A DNA stretch of 64,000 bases from Theocolax elegans (GCA_026168455.1 CM047427.1:12181505-12245504); one strand, 5' to 3'; shown: positions 38,834 to 51,021, counted from the stretch's first letter. The notes: generated by a model not told the origin, from the sequence alone. Numbers and translations are program-made.

Positions 38834-39560
38834 CATATGTATACGGGTGTGCGTGTAGTATATATAAAGGAAAATGCTACGTGTAATCTCTGTATAAACG
38901 TTATACGTCAGGGCCAAGTTGCTCGATTCGGGGTGTGCGCGCGTATCCGTGAGTGTAGGGTACCCTACAGCCTCCACCGAACTCCCCTGAAGCTCATTGT
39001 GTTGTCCTGCAGGAATAACAGGCTTAATCTCCCCACACGAACTCTCTCCCCATTCGCAAATGCAAGCGCTCGTCCGGAAAATTGCGGCTTATTGCGATGC
39101 CTCCTGACGCTCCCGTGACTAGCTTTTCACGATCCGCAAAACGCTTCAATTTTCACCCGAGAATATTTTGATGATCTTTCTAAGGTTAACTCGTTGTTAC
39201 CCTCGGATTCCGAACCCTCGGTGCACCGAAATAACTGATTTTTCAGGTTTGATATAACATTCCGTTTACCTTGAGACCCGAGCTTGCAGAGATACTTCGT
39301 GCTTTACTATCCGTTGAGCTACGCTACGTTAATTTTTAAACGACTTTGGTCAAATTTCGAGTTGCGACGACGGTGCTTCTAAGGAATTATCGGTATAATA
39401 ACGGTGCGTCAACGCGATATTCAGATTACGAGCGACAGCGTCTAATATATCCTCCATCGCTAATTCACACCTCGAAATTCCTCGCTTATATCCTCAAACG
39501 AACGTGACGACAGAACGTAAGCTGCATTAAATCGAATAGCTATTGACGTTGCCAATTTTA

Positions 39561-40330
39561 ATTTCGCTCTAACTCATCTAGGGGGTGTGCTTGGCAATAA
39601 TGAAAAATGAAGATTCGACACCGTGTACACGTACATGTATATATATATATATATATTTATTATAGTGTAGGGGGAAATTTTTGGTGCAGTTGGAGGCTTA
39701 CAGCTGTGTGATATATGAGAGATCTGTATGTCGGGAGTTTCGTTTCATTATTGTTCTAATGGATTTACAGAATGGCGTGACAATACAATGTTCCAAAGCA
39801 TATTGTACATCTGCAATATATTTGCATTTCTAGCGCAAGATCTAATGTTGTTCTCTAACTGATTTTGATGCGCTCGGAGAATATTGACGCGTGAGTTAAT
39901 ATCAGCATTGTGCCGCATTGTTCACGAATGGGCTAATGGAAATTTTAGAAGATATCCTTTAATTATATTCATCGTTAAAGTATGTGTGTGTATGTTGACG
40001 CGTATACTTTGAAATATAGGAGTAGTATCAGTATTAGCCAATACTATCGAGGTATGTAAATGTATATGCAATATTTTGAAAATGATCAAATGCATTAGCA
40101 ATGTAATGTTAACGTGAACATAAATAATAATAAATATCCAAAATAACTTTATTCTTAATACCTTTTTTTTTAATAATAACGTATTCTTATTTTTTCTGTA
40201 TAAATAATCGTATTGGAGTATCAGAAATCAAATCCAATACGACAAACAATTCTGTCGATCCCATATATTGTGTTGAAGATTCTAATTGTTGGCTCAAAGG
40301 AAAAAAAGGTAAGGCTATAGAGAAATTGAG
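39561..40330. other. Non-coding stretch with (AT)n
   Basis: A (TA)n tract lies at 39638-39656; the remainder is unremarkable. Confidence 0.55.
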
Positions 40331-41010
40331 TCAAAATTTTAGAAAAGCAAAGGCACGCCACGCCTCCTTACTCGCGTACGTCGTCCACAGTGAAATTCAT
40401 CGAGCCCCTCGGTACAAAAAAATAAGGGGGAAGAGGGAGATCGAGAGAGAAAGAGAGGAAAGGGAGGTAAGGCGTATTCGCGAAGGGCAGAACGTCTGGC
40501 TCTAAGCCGTAAAATTCTTCTCGTCCGGGTGAACCGGAAGTGATCGAGCTCTTCACGAAAGTGACGGGGATAAAGCGAGTTGAGTCGAAGAGAGACCAAG
40601 AACGGAAAGCCTTTGGATGGATGCTGGATAAACCAGGCTCGATTGGATTTTCCGCGGTCTTTCATCTTCTTCCTCCTTCGGTTCGAGTCACTTTCGCCTC
40701 TTCTCTCTTCTCTCTGTGTGTACGCGCGACGAGCCTCTTTCATACATACGTATATAGTATATACATACAGACACGAGCTCTTGGCAGCTCCTTTCTCTCA
40801 AACGCGTCCCGTCGTATTTTTATCCTCCTTCTCGTCAATTATTTCTTTTTTAACGCCGGGTGTATACCCGATTACCGGCCGTCTGTTTTCGAAATCAACG
40901 ACTTCAACTTCTTCTTTGCTAACTCGATACGATCTCAACTAAGGATCTGTATATATATCTATATATACGTTCTTCAAGTTCGGCGTTTACAAACGCTTTT
41001 CTAACTTTGA
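40331..41010. other. CpG-rich island with long overlapping frames on both strands
   Basis: A GA-rich, CpG-rich patch with frames of 134 codons (40339-40743, minus) and 154 and 120 codons (40540-41004 and 40580-40942, plus). The minus frame is very Arg-rich and the plus frames are Ser/Phe/Leu-rich. This is the signature of purine/pyrimidine strand asymmetry rather than protein coding, so no CDS is called. A promoter-type island is possible. Confidence 0.4.
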
Positions 41011-41583
41011 ATTTACATTTAATACGTTACCCACATAATACACTGAGATATATAAGGCAATTACAACATTTTACTTGTAATATTCAATTTTAACTGTTTC
41101 CTCAACTGTTTCCTTCGTTAAACCGATGTAATATTCGATTGATCCATCAAACGAGAATTATCAAATTTACATTTAAAATCTACTTGTCATTTTTCCTCTA
41201 CGGTACTATACAAGATGCGTATTCAACGATTCAACGCGCCCGCGTGCCCTCAAAAATATTTATATTATTCGTGAAAGTCAATACTATATATATACATACA
41301 TTTGATAAACACGTTTGTATAAGAATTCGATAAATTAAGATATCAAAAATTTTCGTTGCGTCGCATCGAAATCCATAATTAATAAAAAAGACATTAAGAC
41401 CTAAATACCACGTACACTCGACGTTTTCATCGATACACACAGATAAACACCGTGCCGTCTACTTTTTTCTCTCGTATTTCATACGAAATTCATAATATTC
41501 TATCGCCGCAAATATCTCGTCTAGACGGCACATCAGAAATCGGAAGCTCACGACGGATAAGAGAGAGAGAGGAAGAAGTCTGC
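41011..41583. other. AT-rich non-coding gap
   Basis: Nothing recognised apart from short overlapping frames. Confidence 0.5.
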
Positions 41584-41606
41584 GTGTGTGTGTGTATATA
41601 TATATA
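41584..41606. repeat. (GT)n(TA)n microsatellite
   Basis: A short compound dinucleotide tract just downstream (in the minus sense) of the candidate coding segment. Confidence 0.85.
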
Positions 41607-41668
41607 GGTACACAGGGCGCACCTCAGGACGTTTTTTCTTTTTCGAGGTCCGGCGGATCTTGGCGCAT

Positions 41669-42007
41669 CTAAAGACCGGAAAACCGACGTGATTCATCGG
41701 GTGAGCCAATTTCGTGCTGCTGCTGCTGCTTCTTCTTCTTCTTCTCCTCCTCATACGGTATATCCTCATTGTCTATGCCCAATGGACGGAGATCTCTGCG
41801 AGCGACGCTATTACCCCTAATGTCTGGATTAGAATTAATACAGTTATTGTACCTATTTGGAGGTGGAGAAAGGTGATTTGTAGCGCGAGCATACACCGCA
41901 TCATCTCCATTGATATATAATTCGGCTCCTTTGATCTCCAGCCGGATGGAGAATTTGTCAATAGAGAGATTGCTATATATCACTTGCGAGTTACGCCGCG
42001 TGTGCAT
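41669..42007 (-). CDS. Candidate coding exon or small ORF, about 112 residues
   Basis: I do not recognise this protein. The frame is open from the ATG at 42007-42005 to a TAG at 41671-41669; the frame itself opens 18 bases earlier at a TTG. Composition is protein-like for about 80 residues, with many Asn, Asp, Ile and Gly. It contains LEIKGAELYINGDDAVYA, then a Pro-rich stretch (HLSPPPNRYNN), an acidic DNEDIPYEEE and a K5Q4 run made by the (TTC)n(TGC)n microsatellite. The C-terminus ends Phe-Ser-Gly-Leu, which fits a class I PDZ-ligand pattern (S/T-x-hydrophobic), though four residues prove little. Alternating hydrophobic residues around LEIKGAELYING resemble beta strands, possibly of a laminin-G-like fold; this is speculation. 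The ATG context is weak (T at -3) and I find no strong acceptor at the left edge. It may be a last exon, a young ORF or chance. Confidence 0.28.
   Translation of the reverse strand: MHTRRNSQVIYSNLSIDKFSIRLEIKGAELYINGDDAVYARATNHLSPPPNRYNNCINSNPDIRGNSVARRDLRPLGIDNEDIPYEEEKKKKKQQQQHEIGSPDESRRFSGL
41715..41751. repeat. (TGC)n(TTC)n(TCC)n trinucleotide repeat
   Basis: About five TGC, five TTC and two TCC units. On the minus strand, in the frame of the candidate ORF, it encodes Lys5-Gln4 preceded by Glu. Trinucleotide rather than dinucleotide composition keeps the frame intact, weakly favouring coding constraint. Confidence 0.9.
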
Positions 42008-42025
42008 ATATTTTACGTTCGCCAA

Positions 42026-45000
42026 GAATGTGGGTTAAATTATTAAGATTATTTAGGCGAGAGAACATCTTTCATATATATATATTTTCGTTTGATCGTG
42101 AATATTTTGTATCTGGAAACAGTTTCTCGTTACGGAAAGGAAAAAAGGGTACGAGTACACCAAATCCATTCGTATATTCATTTGAATAGTAATCAATGGC
42201 CGGTAGATCTGCGTTTGTCAGTTATCCCTTCTTAGCTGTCCGATGCATTGATTAGTTTCTAGTCTGATTCACTGGAGCATAACAGCCTAAGACGCATTTA
42301 TATAGCCAATATCCTATTTTGAATGCTCTCCTTCAAATATCAAATCTATATATTATTCGAATATAAACTTCATTTATATATATATATTAATGTTTACAAT
42401 ATTAAATGCATTTATTGACATGAAAAGAAGAGGTACATATACGGATTCAACGTGCACGACGGGGAAAAAAAGTGCACATAAACCTTAATACCCCGCTTTT
42501 CGTAAACATCTTATTTTCAATATTAAACCGTATGAGAGAATGCAATAAATTATTTATTAATAGCCATCCATGAAGCTATTGAATGAATATAATGAAGTTC
42601 GATATGTACCCTTGCAAATTCCTTAATCCTCCCTTCCTGCCAGGACAAACTTATATATGACGTATTTGCCGATCTATCATGGTTACGTGTGTGTATGTGT
42701 GTGTATGTAGAAGGAAAATGCTCGATCGCTCGCAAGACGAGGGAGAAGACGTAGAAAAAAAAGTGTACAACAAAAGCGATTCCAAAAAATTTTCCAACAA
42801 TGAAATGTATAAAGGATTACCTCATACATATAGGATCCTAAGGATCTATGTGTACGCGTGTGTGCGTGTGTGTGCGTGCGTACACAACAATAAGAATCAT
42901 CGAGTACGCCAGCGGCGCTAATCTAACATCGCCTCCGGGTCTAAGTGTGCGGCTGACACACGAACTACAAAAGATCCAATGGGGATGGTATACAACAAGA
43001 GGAAATTGAGATGTAAAGGACCAAGCGAGACCAATAAAAAACGGATGCGAAATAAAAAATGATTTGGTGGAATCTAAATAAATATTGTACACATGGGTTT
43101 ACGTTGTCAAAAATAAGGGGGGTTGCATTTGATTAATCGCTCTATCCAATTTTTTAAACGTTTCGTTTTAAGTGAGCCATAAGTCAAGACTGACGAGTTT
43201 AATTCTCGTTTGTCAAAGGATTATTTTATGAATTTGAGTACGTATACATTGCGATTTCTTATTTTTCACTTATTCAAACTATCATTTTTCATCGTAAATT
43301 GATAAAATTTTTGCGGATTTTCTATTATAATGTTATGTATAGAAGGTTGTGAATCTATTTACCACAGTTCGGTCGAGATAATTTTTTATCCTTCCATACA
43401 ATTTCAAAAAGATAACAACTTTTTATAAATCTTCAGGCCATTTACACATTTAGTGACCACGTAGTTTACGAATGCTAAAATTTTTTACTATAACTTCGAA
43501 ACTGAATGGATAGATATGCTAAATAAAATTTATAACCAAAGTAGCATTAAGGTTACGTAACAAAAATTAATTTAGAAAAAATGGAATAATCTAGTTTTTG
43601 ATATTAGGATAACTTTTGAACAAATTAATTTCAGTACTTCAAAATTATTTCTGTAGTCTGTGAAATATATCCAGCCTTCGCTTAAAATTTAATGCATTTT
43701 AAAATTTTAATCCGACTGGTTTACGCGAGCTCAATTATGCGTATATATACAACTTAAATTGAACGACTTATCTAAATCAACACACTAACTGTAAGTCTAA
43801 ATTTTAAAGAGACTACTCTGCTTGGCAGGATCTTCCAGTACACAAGCCTCTCGCAAAAATTGAAAAATTAAAAAAAAACGTTCGCTTTTTCATCCTTAAT
43901 TTAAAATTAGTAATAAGTCGAATACACCGTTGATTTAAATTTACATAAGCAATCATTAGAAACGATCCGAGTATACAGCTATCGTATCACTCGACGCGAG
44001 ATTTCGTACTCGAAAAGAGAGAGGACAAACTCGTAGGGTGAAACAAACATACAGAAATCTCGTGTACGTATAGCGAAACCCTCGATTCTATACAATACTC
44101 GAAAGAGACAAGACTGCTGAGATTTCGTACCATGTGTCATATATATATATATATACCGCATACCAAGTAGAGGGTTAAGGGAAAAGGACTACGAATCTCT
44201 CGAATCTCTTCTACTTGCGCGTTTCTGCACCAGACAAACGTAGCTCTAGCCTCTGGCGCAACATCCCTCTACGGACACATACGCACACCCACCCACACAT
44301 GTACAACTGGTCTGCTAGAGCACTGACGGGTTTCGTCGATCCGCCTCCGGGAAAATGTCGGCCTTCAAAAACCATCGGCCGTTAATTGAGGCTAGCTCTC
44401 TTCCGTTACATTTTCTTCTTCTCGCTCTCGGCGATTCTTATACTCTTTTGTTTTTTTCTTTTATTTTTCCACTTCTTCTTCTTCTCCTTCTCCTTCATCT
44501 TCTTTCACGGACGAGTTAATTAATTTACTTAACATTCGTTGTACACGCGCTAACGACGTTAATGTCCCGAGGTATTAGCGTTTACCTTTTCCTTTCCTTC
44601 ACTTTTCAACCGTTCGTCCAAGATTTTATATAAATTTACATTTTTCTTTATTGTTTTTCAATTCATTTTATGTAGGTCACTCCGTTCTTCTTTTTCTTCG
44701 CGGGGGAAACGCAAACTTTTGTGATTAACACTCGATTTAATTCAACGAAATTTGATTGATCGCGTTAATCCCAGTCGAGACGACGAAAAACATTCAATTG
44801 AAATTTTAAATCATCGTGACGCTCAATTATTTATAATGAACAGTTATTATAAGCCATATCTCCTGTAATTACATTACAGTTATTTGATTGAAGTTTCTAC
44901 ACGTATATACGTATATATACTCTACTTTAAAAATCAGTTCCCTCGTAATACTTTTTCGTTTACAATTTTAACCAATTACTCGACCTGATTGTCCATAATA

Positions 45001-45119
45001 TTTTTATGAGGATTGATAAATAAGGTACGTGACAATCGTCGTGCAATTCAAATCTTATGTAATTAATGTTATTTTGGCTTACCCAATTTATTGTACCCGG
45101 TTATAAAATATGATGCGTT
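42026..45119. other. Non-coding stretch
   Basis: Mixed AT-rich and complex patches, with an imperfect (GT/GC)n run at 42856-42881, (TA)n at about 44137-44155 and a TTC-rich pyrimidine run near 44400-44510. Short frames on both strands have no recognisable content. Confidence 0.5.
42856..42881. repeat. Imperfect GT/GC dinucleotide tract
   Basis: Alternating purine-pyrimidine GT units interspersed with GC. Such tracts can adopt Z-DNA, although here it may just be a decayed microsatellite. Confidence 0.7.
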
Positions 45120-45170
45120 GTAAACGTACCTGTAACAAAAAAATGCATTTTATCAACTTTTATACAATAC
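45119..45170 (-). other. Recursive-splice-like site (3'ss fused to 5'ss), site A
   Basis: On the minus strand a seven-base T run leads to GTTACAG, joined directly to GTACGTTTAC. The junction lies between 45130 and 45129. The 21-base core (T7 plus the 14 bases GTTACAGGTACGTT) is identical to that at 17.75 kb, 27,374 bp further along in the minus-strand direction. The sequence upstream of the T run (TTGATAAAATGCA) is unrelated to the other site. A TTGAT-type branch-point candidate sits about 25 bases before the junction. A zero-length exon of this form lets a long intron be removed in steps. Confidence 0.45.
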
Positions 45171-46573
45171 TTTTATAATAATGATCAAAAACTACGATAT
45201 GATTCAATTTTGACCTATTGTTAACTATAACGTCTCATAATAAAACACTTCATTTTAAATATTTATAATTAATACGTGCTTAGCGCAAACATTATCCCTT
45301 TCAAAATCTACAAACATTATTTATCCATACGTACTGATATATTTCTTTAAAATTTCGCACAATCCCGTAACCAAAATAATTAACGTAATATTATATAGTT
45401 ACTTTAATAATTACCATAATAAATATTACAGTTATACAATTACCAAAAGAAAAACGTTCTTTACAAATGTTTGCATATGCTGCACGATATTTAACGTCGG
45501 AACGTGACTCGTTTCAAAACCTATCGAATAAATAAATTTAATTTAAATTTATGAAGCTACATATTAATTAATCCGTATACATGTAATTTACTCAAGCGCA
45601 ATTTCGTAACATTTATAATCCATGTTTCTTCTTTTTTTTCGAACTTAATTAAGCGTACGAGGGCGTTTATTCGAACGTCGCGTTTCACTAGATCACCAAA
45701 AAACAATTTCCTGTAATTTCGGATAGTCTGCTCTTCTCTACAGAACTCACTCAAATTTTCATTAGTAAACCACGTATGGTTGTATGCATTTCTACCTGCA
45801 ATTAGCAGACCGACGTGTTTTTCTTTGTTATCTTTTTCGGAAAAAAAAATAAAGTTGAACCTTGTATATAGGTACATATACATGATAAAAGGAGACCGAC
45901 GTATTAAAACCGAGAGAATTTCGATATTTTTAGTTTAATATCACCTTTTTACGATGCTCTAAAAGCCAATGAATAAATGAACGTGATTAATTCTTACAGT
46001 TTATTTATTGCTTTGTTAATTTAGAGATTTCGAGTTTATTCATTTTCAAGAATAGAAAAGTTTGATTTTCACGATAATAATCAAAATGTTTATAATAATA
46101 CATTTTTGTTTAATTCAATGTGTTATGTACGTCCGAGCAACGACAAATAATAATGAATATAATAATTATAAATTACCGTCGTTACGATGATTTATTAACG
46201 CAGCAGTTGTACACATATATTAAATGACATTTTGAATCGCGTAAACCGTCGATTTGTGTAATAAGAGCACATTAATATTTAATAAATTAAATTTGTTTTT
46301 CGTTCCAGAAAATAATTTTCATTCGGATAATCAATTTTTCGTTCGATGCAATTAAATGAACTTGGCCACCGCAAATCGAATTTTTCAAAAATAAAAAAGA
46401 AAAATTATATGATCAACCGTTAATATTCTGTAGTTGTAAAATATCTAAATGTATACATGGAAATTGTTATTATTATTTTTTTTTCGTAATTCAAAACTGG
46501 CGCGTTGCTCTCGGGCGTTTAATGAAAATTGAAAAGCAAACGTTTGTTTCTGGAGTTTTGTATTTTACTCGAC

Positions 46574-46640
46574 GTGCACTGAAATTAAATTTAATTTCAT
46601 CCTTCCCTTTCTTTTCAGGAGGTGCCCACTGAAATTAATT
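46574..46640 (+). other. Acceptor-like polypyrimidine tract between short direct repeats
   Basis: CATCCTTCCCTTTCTTTTCAG ends at 46618 and would be a strong 3' splice site. The sequence after it (GAGGTGCCCACTGAAATTAA) is open in only one frame for about 25 codons. GTGCACTGAAATTAA just before the tract and GTGCCCACTGAAATTAA just after it form a short imperfect direct repeat. No downstream donor was found. Confidence 0.2.
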
Positions 46641-48735
46641 AAAAGTGTTTCTTTCGTATACATGTACTCTAATGTCCCTGTTTTTTTTATTTCTATATAA
46701 GTACGACGGTTAATTATTATTTTAATTTAATTTCTTTCGGAAGCTTATTTATCTAAATCGTCGCACGAAAGTTATCATTTTTTGTCCCTTTACGTAATTG
46801 CTCAACGTTTGGTTAAATCAAAGTGAAAGCATACTTAATTATTATAATAACTTATAAAAAGTTCATCAAGATTATTAAAAAAAATTTTCTTTTATTCTAT
46901 TTTATTATAAAAGTTTTTCAAGATTCATTTAACAATATTACTTTCTTCTGTATACCTATAATATATATATAGATTCTTTCCTCTCAAATCTTTCAATGTA
47001 ACGAGTTTTGATAAACACTGTTATATTTTCTCTTTCATACGAAGCAATACGAATACAGTTACAAATTCAAGATTTATTTTGTAGAAACGCTTAATGTCAT
47101 ATTTTGTACGTACGTCAACGAGGCGAATCGTAAAAAACAGCGAATGTTTTGAAGTTACATGCCAACTGACAATTTACGTATCGAGATATTAAAATTTCAA
47201 CGCGGTCCGGGAACTAAAAAAAAAGCATACGACCGACTGAAAAAACAAATCGAAACGTCCGAGAAAACGGGAAAAGTCATCTAGCGCGTCATATACGCAA
47301 AACTCGTCGTTAATTTAATTACGCGATTCGAACGTTTAAGGAGATACTCGGTTAAATTTGCGGCCTTGATAAATATTATGTGGAAATGTGGGTATATTAC
47401 GTGTCCGGTGTAATTTAACTTCATTTGGTTAATGTACGCGAATAAGATGATAATTCATTATCGTCGCGATATGCGTGGGACTTGATAAAATATATATGCG
47501 TGTGCACATAGGATCGATATGTGGTTTACAAAAATTTTAAAATATATATATATATATCTTACTACATGTATTTATGTAATACATATACATATACATATAA
47601 ATGAGTAATAAAAAAGATTTACGGATAATAATACTGCATGCGAAATTGAAATGTTAGAGAAAAGATATAACGTTGCCCTCGAAAAATTTGTATGTATAAT
47701 ATAAGAAAGACGTCAAAAAGTTTTTTGGCTACGTTCCCACGTCGTATTACATATTTCGCGCGACTTCCTGTTTTATTTTCCATTTCGAAGGTACATGGAC
47801 CCGGTACACAAAGTTTCCCAAGACTTTGATTTCCCTTCGGATGGCTGAAGAAACGAAAAATCTTGATATCGTGCGTGAGAGAAAACAAACACCGACTTTA
47901 CAACAAATTTTTTAGTAAGATGTACGAATTTCTTCTTCTCCTTTTTTTCTGAAATGTTTGAATTATATTTCTTTTGTTATGAGATTGCTTTGAATGCAAT
48001 TTTCATCCACGCATTTGAAGTATACAAAATTTTTGAAATAATGGCCAAAACGAATAAATTTCTTGATTTAATTATAGAACAACGATTAATCTGGATAAAT
48101 TGCCGTTATTCGTGCACGTTAAAAGGCTTATTGTAACGACGAAAATAGAACTAAAATCAACAAGTTGTTAGACCCCGGAGTATAGTATATTTTAAGAGCG
48201 ATTTCGAAACTAATCGATTTGCGGTCGAATTCTAATTGCTAAGTTTGTAAAACGGCGATCGATTAGTTGATAAATATGATCAAATTCTCGATTCGAATTA
48301 TAATTTTTACAAAAAATTAAAAACGAAAAATATTTTTTCTTCGTCCGTTATGAATATTAAGACCCGAGTAACGTATCGTCATTGAATCATCGTTAACCAC
48401 CGGGATTCGAAAACTTTTTACAAACATCTTGTAAATAAATCATGTGTTAAGAAAAAAAAGTGCTCTCATTACCGATCGTAAATACATCGTCTCTCGTAAA
48501 AAAAGATGAGATAACCAGTATACGATATCACGATAGGTCTCGCCAAATTTTAAAGCGTCAATTTCGCCGCTTCAGGCTCGAGGGCTCTACCGGCAATCTT
48601 TCGTACGTTGAATTAAACTGCTTCTTACTTCTTCGAATTCCTCGGATTTATTTATAGAATTATTCGGATACCAAAAATTTCTCCACGAGATATAATTTTG
48701 CACACCGAGTTTTTATTTAGTAATATATTATTTGA

Positions 48736-48753
48736 ATATATATATATATATAT
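48736..48753. repeat. (TA)n microsatellite
   Basis: Uninterrupted TA tract of about 18 bases in AT-rich DNA. Confidence 0.85.
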
Positions 48754-49030
48754 CGACGACGCGTAAACATTTTCGTTGTATACGTATGTGTGCGTACGAG
48801 ACCTGAGTTATTTCGAGTTTTGATGCGAAAAATCAACTCATAAAAATATCAGCGTCTTTGGACTAACGAGAAAAAAAGTTTCATTCCCAAGAGGCTGTAA
48901 GAAACGATATCGCGCGAAAGCTTCCACGAAAGATTCGGAAAAAAAGTAACACCCGTTAAAATTCCTGAGTGGTACCCTTTTTTTCAATTGCCTCGGTCTT
49001 TCTCTCAAGGTGCAGAGCGGTGCAGATCGC

Positions 49031-49838
49031 TCGATTTTATTTGCTCGATTTTCCCCTCTCCTCTCCGCTGGACGATCCAAATATTATTGCGCGCGAGAAC
49101 CGAGCGATGAATCAAAAAGCCTCGTCTCTCTCTCTCTCTCTCTCGGAGCTCTCAATTTGCTCAGGGCGTACAGCCCCGTATAAATCGTCCGAAATGCGGA
49201 TCTCGATGTTACCAGCTGCGCGGCTTTGTCGGGGCCTCGGGATTTCTCGGAAGGAAAACTTTGTTCTCCGCAAGTTTGCGCGTTGCGTGAAAATAAACAC
49301 TCTATATACGTGTACAAGGGTGTATAAAAATCGATTTCGTTTTTTCCTTTTTCCTTACCGATCGGTGTAATTTTGTTATTTATACGTATAATTCGTACGT
49401 TCGGTGTATCGTAAATTTTGCCTTTTGATTATTAACTTGCGTTGATGGGTGCGAATTTCGTAAAGTAGGGCTTCTCGAAGAGTACCGTTTTCATGTGTAT
49501 ATACGTACACGAACGCGTATACGCGTATGCTGCGAATTTATATCAAACTTTGAGTTTGCAGAGAAAATGTTGACGTGATTCATTTGCCGACCGAGAGCAG
49601 CTAGTCAAACTTGTTTGCAAAATTTCGGTACACCGTGTTACATTTGAAAGATAACCGTTTTCATTCATCAAAAATGTGTTGACTTTCTTTATGAAATTAC
49701 TATTATTAGATTTTTTATTATAACTATTTCAATGATACATGGTATACATATATGCATGTTTCATTTAATATACGTTTTAATGCACTGAGATAAACGATTA
49801 TTTTATTCAAATAAACCAAAAATTTCGTAGCGTAAAAT
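49031..49838. repeat. Tandem duplication, unit 1 (808 bp)
   Basis: The unit starts TCGATTTTATTTGC and ends GCGTAAAAT, and is followed head-to-tail by unit 2. The two read as identical except for the internal TC tract, which is 20 bases here and 18 in unit 2. The left part is CpG-rich and microsatellite-bearing (frames here translate TC/GA tracts); the right part is AT-rich. No gene is recognised. Confidence 0.96.
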
Positions 49839-50644
49839 TCGATTTTATTTGCTCGATTTTCCCCTCTCCTCTCCGCTGGACGATCCAAATATTATTGCGC
49901 GCGAGAACCGAGCGATGAATCAAAAAGCCTCGTCTCTCTCTCTCTCTCTCGGAGCTCTCAATTTGCTCAGGGCGTACAGCCCCGTATAAATCGTCCGAAA
50001 TGCGGATCTCGATGTTACCAGCTGCGCGGCTTTGTCGGGGCCTCGGGATTTCTCGGAAGGAAAACTTTGTTCTCCGCAAGTTTGCGCGTTGCGTGAAAAT
50101 AAACACTCTATATACGTGTACAAGGGTGTATAAAAATCGATTTCGTTTTTTCCTTTTTCCTTACCGATCGGTGTAATTTTGTTATTTATACGTATAATTC
50201 GTACGTTCGGTGTATCGTAAATTTTGCCTTTTGATTATTAACTTGCGTTGATGGGTGCGAATTTCGTAAAGTAGGGCTTCTCGAAGAGTACCGTTTTCAT
50301 GTGTATATACGTACACGAACGCGTATACGCGTATGCTGCGAATTTATATCAAACTTTGAGTTTGCAGAGAAAATGTTGACGTGATTCATTTGCCGACCGA
50401 GAGCAGCTAGTCAAACTTGTTTGCAAAATTTCGGTACACCGTGTTACATTTGAAAGATAACCGTTTTCATTCATCAAAAATGTGTTGACTTTCTTTATGA
50501 AATTACTATTATTAGATTTTTTATTATAACTATTTCAATGATACATGGTATACATATATGCATGTTTCATTTAATATACGTTTTAATGCACTGAGATAAA
50601 CGATTATTTTATTCAAATAAACCAAAAATTTCGTAGCGTAAAAT
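49839..50644. repeat. Tandem duplication, unit 2 (806 bp)
   Basis: Head-to-tail copy of unit 1, two bases shorter because of the TC tract. Immediately after the unit, TTGATTTCATTTG resembles the unit start TCGATTTTATTTG with two mismatches. The duplication is therefore bracketed by short homology, as expected from slippage or unequal exchange. Confidence 0.96.
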
Positions 50645-51021
50645 TTGATTTCATTTGTAGCAAATGTCGCTTCCTTATTAGTTAAGAAATATTCCTTTAC
50701 TATTACTAATTTTTCTGTAAAAGAAAAATATCCATTATCTTAATGAATTACATAATTCTTAATACTTAGAGAATAGGACTTGAAGAAAATAATCATTTTT
50801 AGAAAATTCATAATTGCAAGGAAAACTCTTATTTGATATTAATTATAATACAAATTAATTATCATATGTGAAAATTTAATATTAATTTATTTATTTTTAT
50901 TAATTTTTTTAATATAATCATAAATATTTATTTTAAATTGAATACATGTCAATTGGGACAACTGATTAATTTACTGAACTCGTATCAAAATCACAATTCT
51001 TACACTATATTGTATATATAT
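50645..51021. other. AT-rich gap between two tandem duplications
   Basis: Very AT-rich, no gene. At its right end a 20-base unit beginning TACACTATATTGTA occurs twice (51001 and 51021), the second occurrence starting the next duplication. Confidence 0.6.

Larger units (their letters stand above)
38591..39560. other. Microsatellite-flanked CpG-rich island
   Basis: Two GA tracts (38613-38639 and 38800-38833) precede about 700 bp of GC-rich, high-complexity sequence (38840-39560) with many CpGs. It contains a 93-codon plus frame (38837-39118) of unrecognised, Arg/Cys-rich content. It is one of the most gene-like islands by composition, possibly a promoter or untranslated exon, but shows no defensible coding exon. 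Confidence 0.35.
45171..49030. other. Non-coding stretch with one strong acceptor-like tract
   Basis: Largely AT-rich. A 108-codon minus frame (45557-45883) has unremarkable composition and no motif. A strong plus-strand acceptor-like signal, a long pyrimidine tract ending TTTTCAG at 46618, is flanked by imperfect copies of GTGC(CC)ACTGAAATTAA. (TA)n tracts occur near 47541-47558 and at 48736-48753. Confidence 0.45.

Noticed and set aside
40339..41004. Frames of 134 (minus) and 154/120 (plus) codons.
   Set aside because: They overlap on opposite strands of a purine/pyrimidine-skewed, CpG-rich patch. Arg-rich on one strand and Ser/Leu/Phe-rich on the other is a compositional effect.
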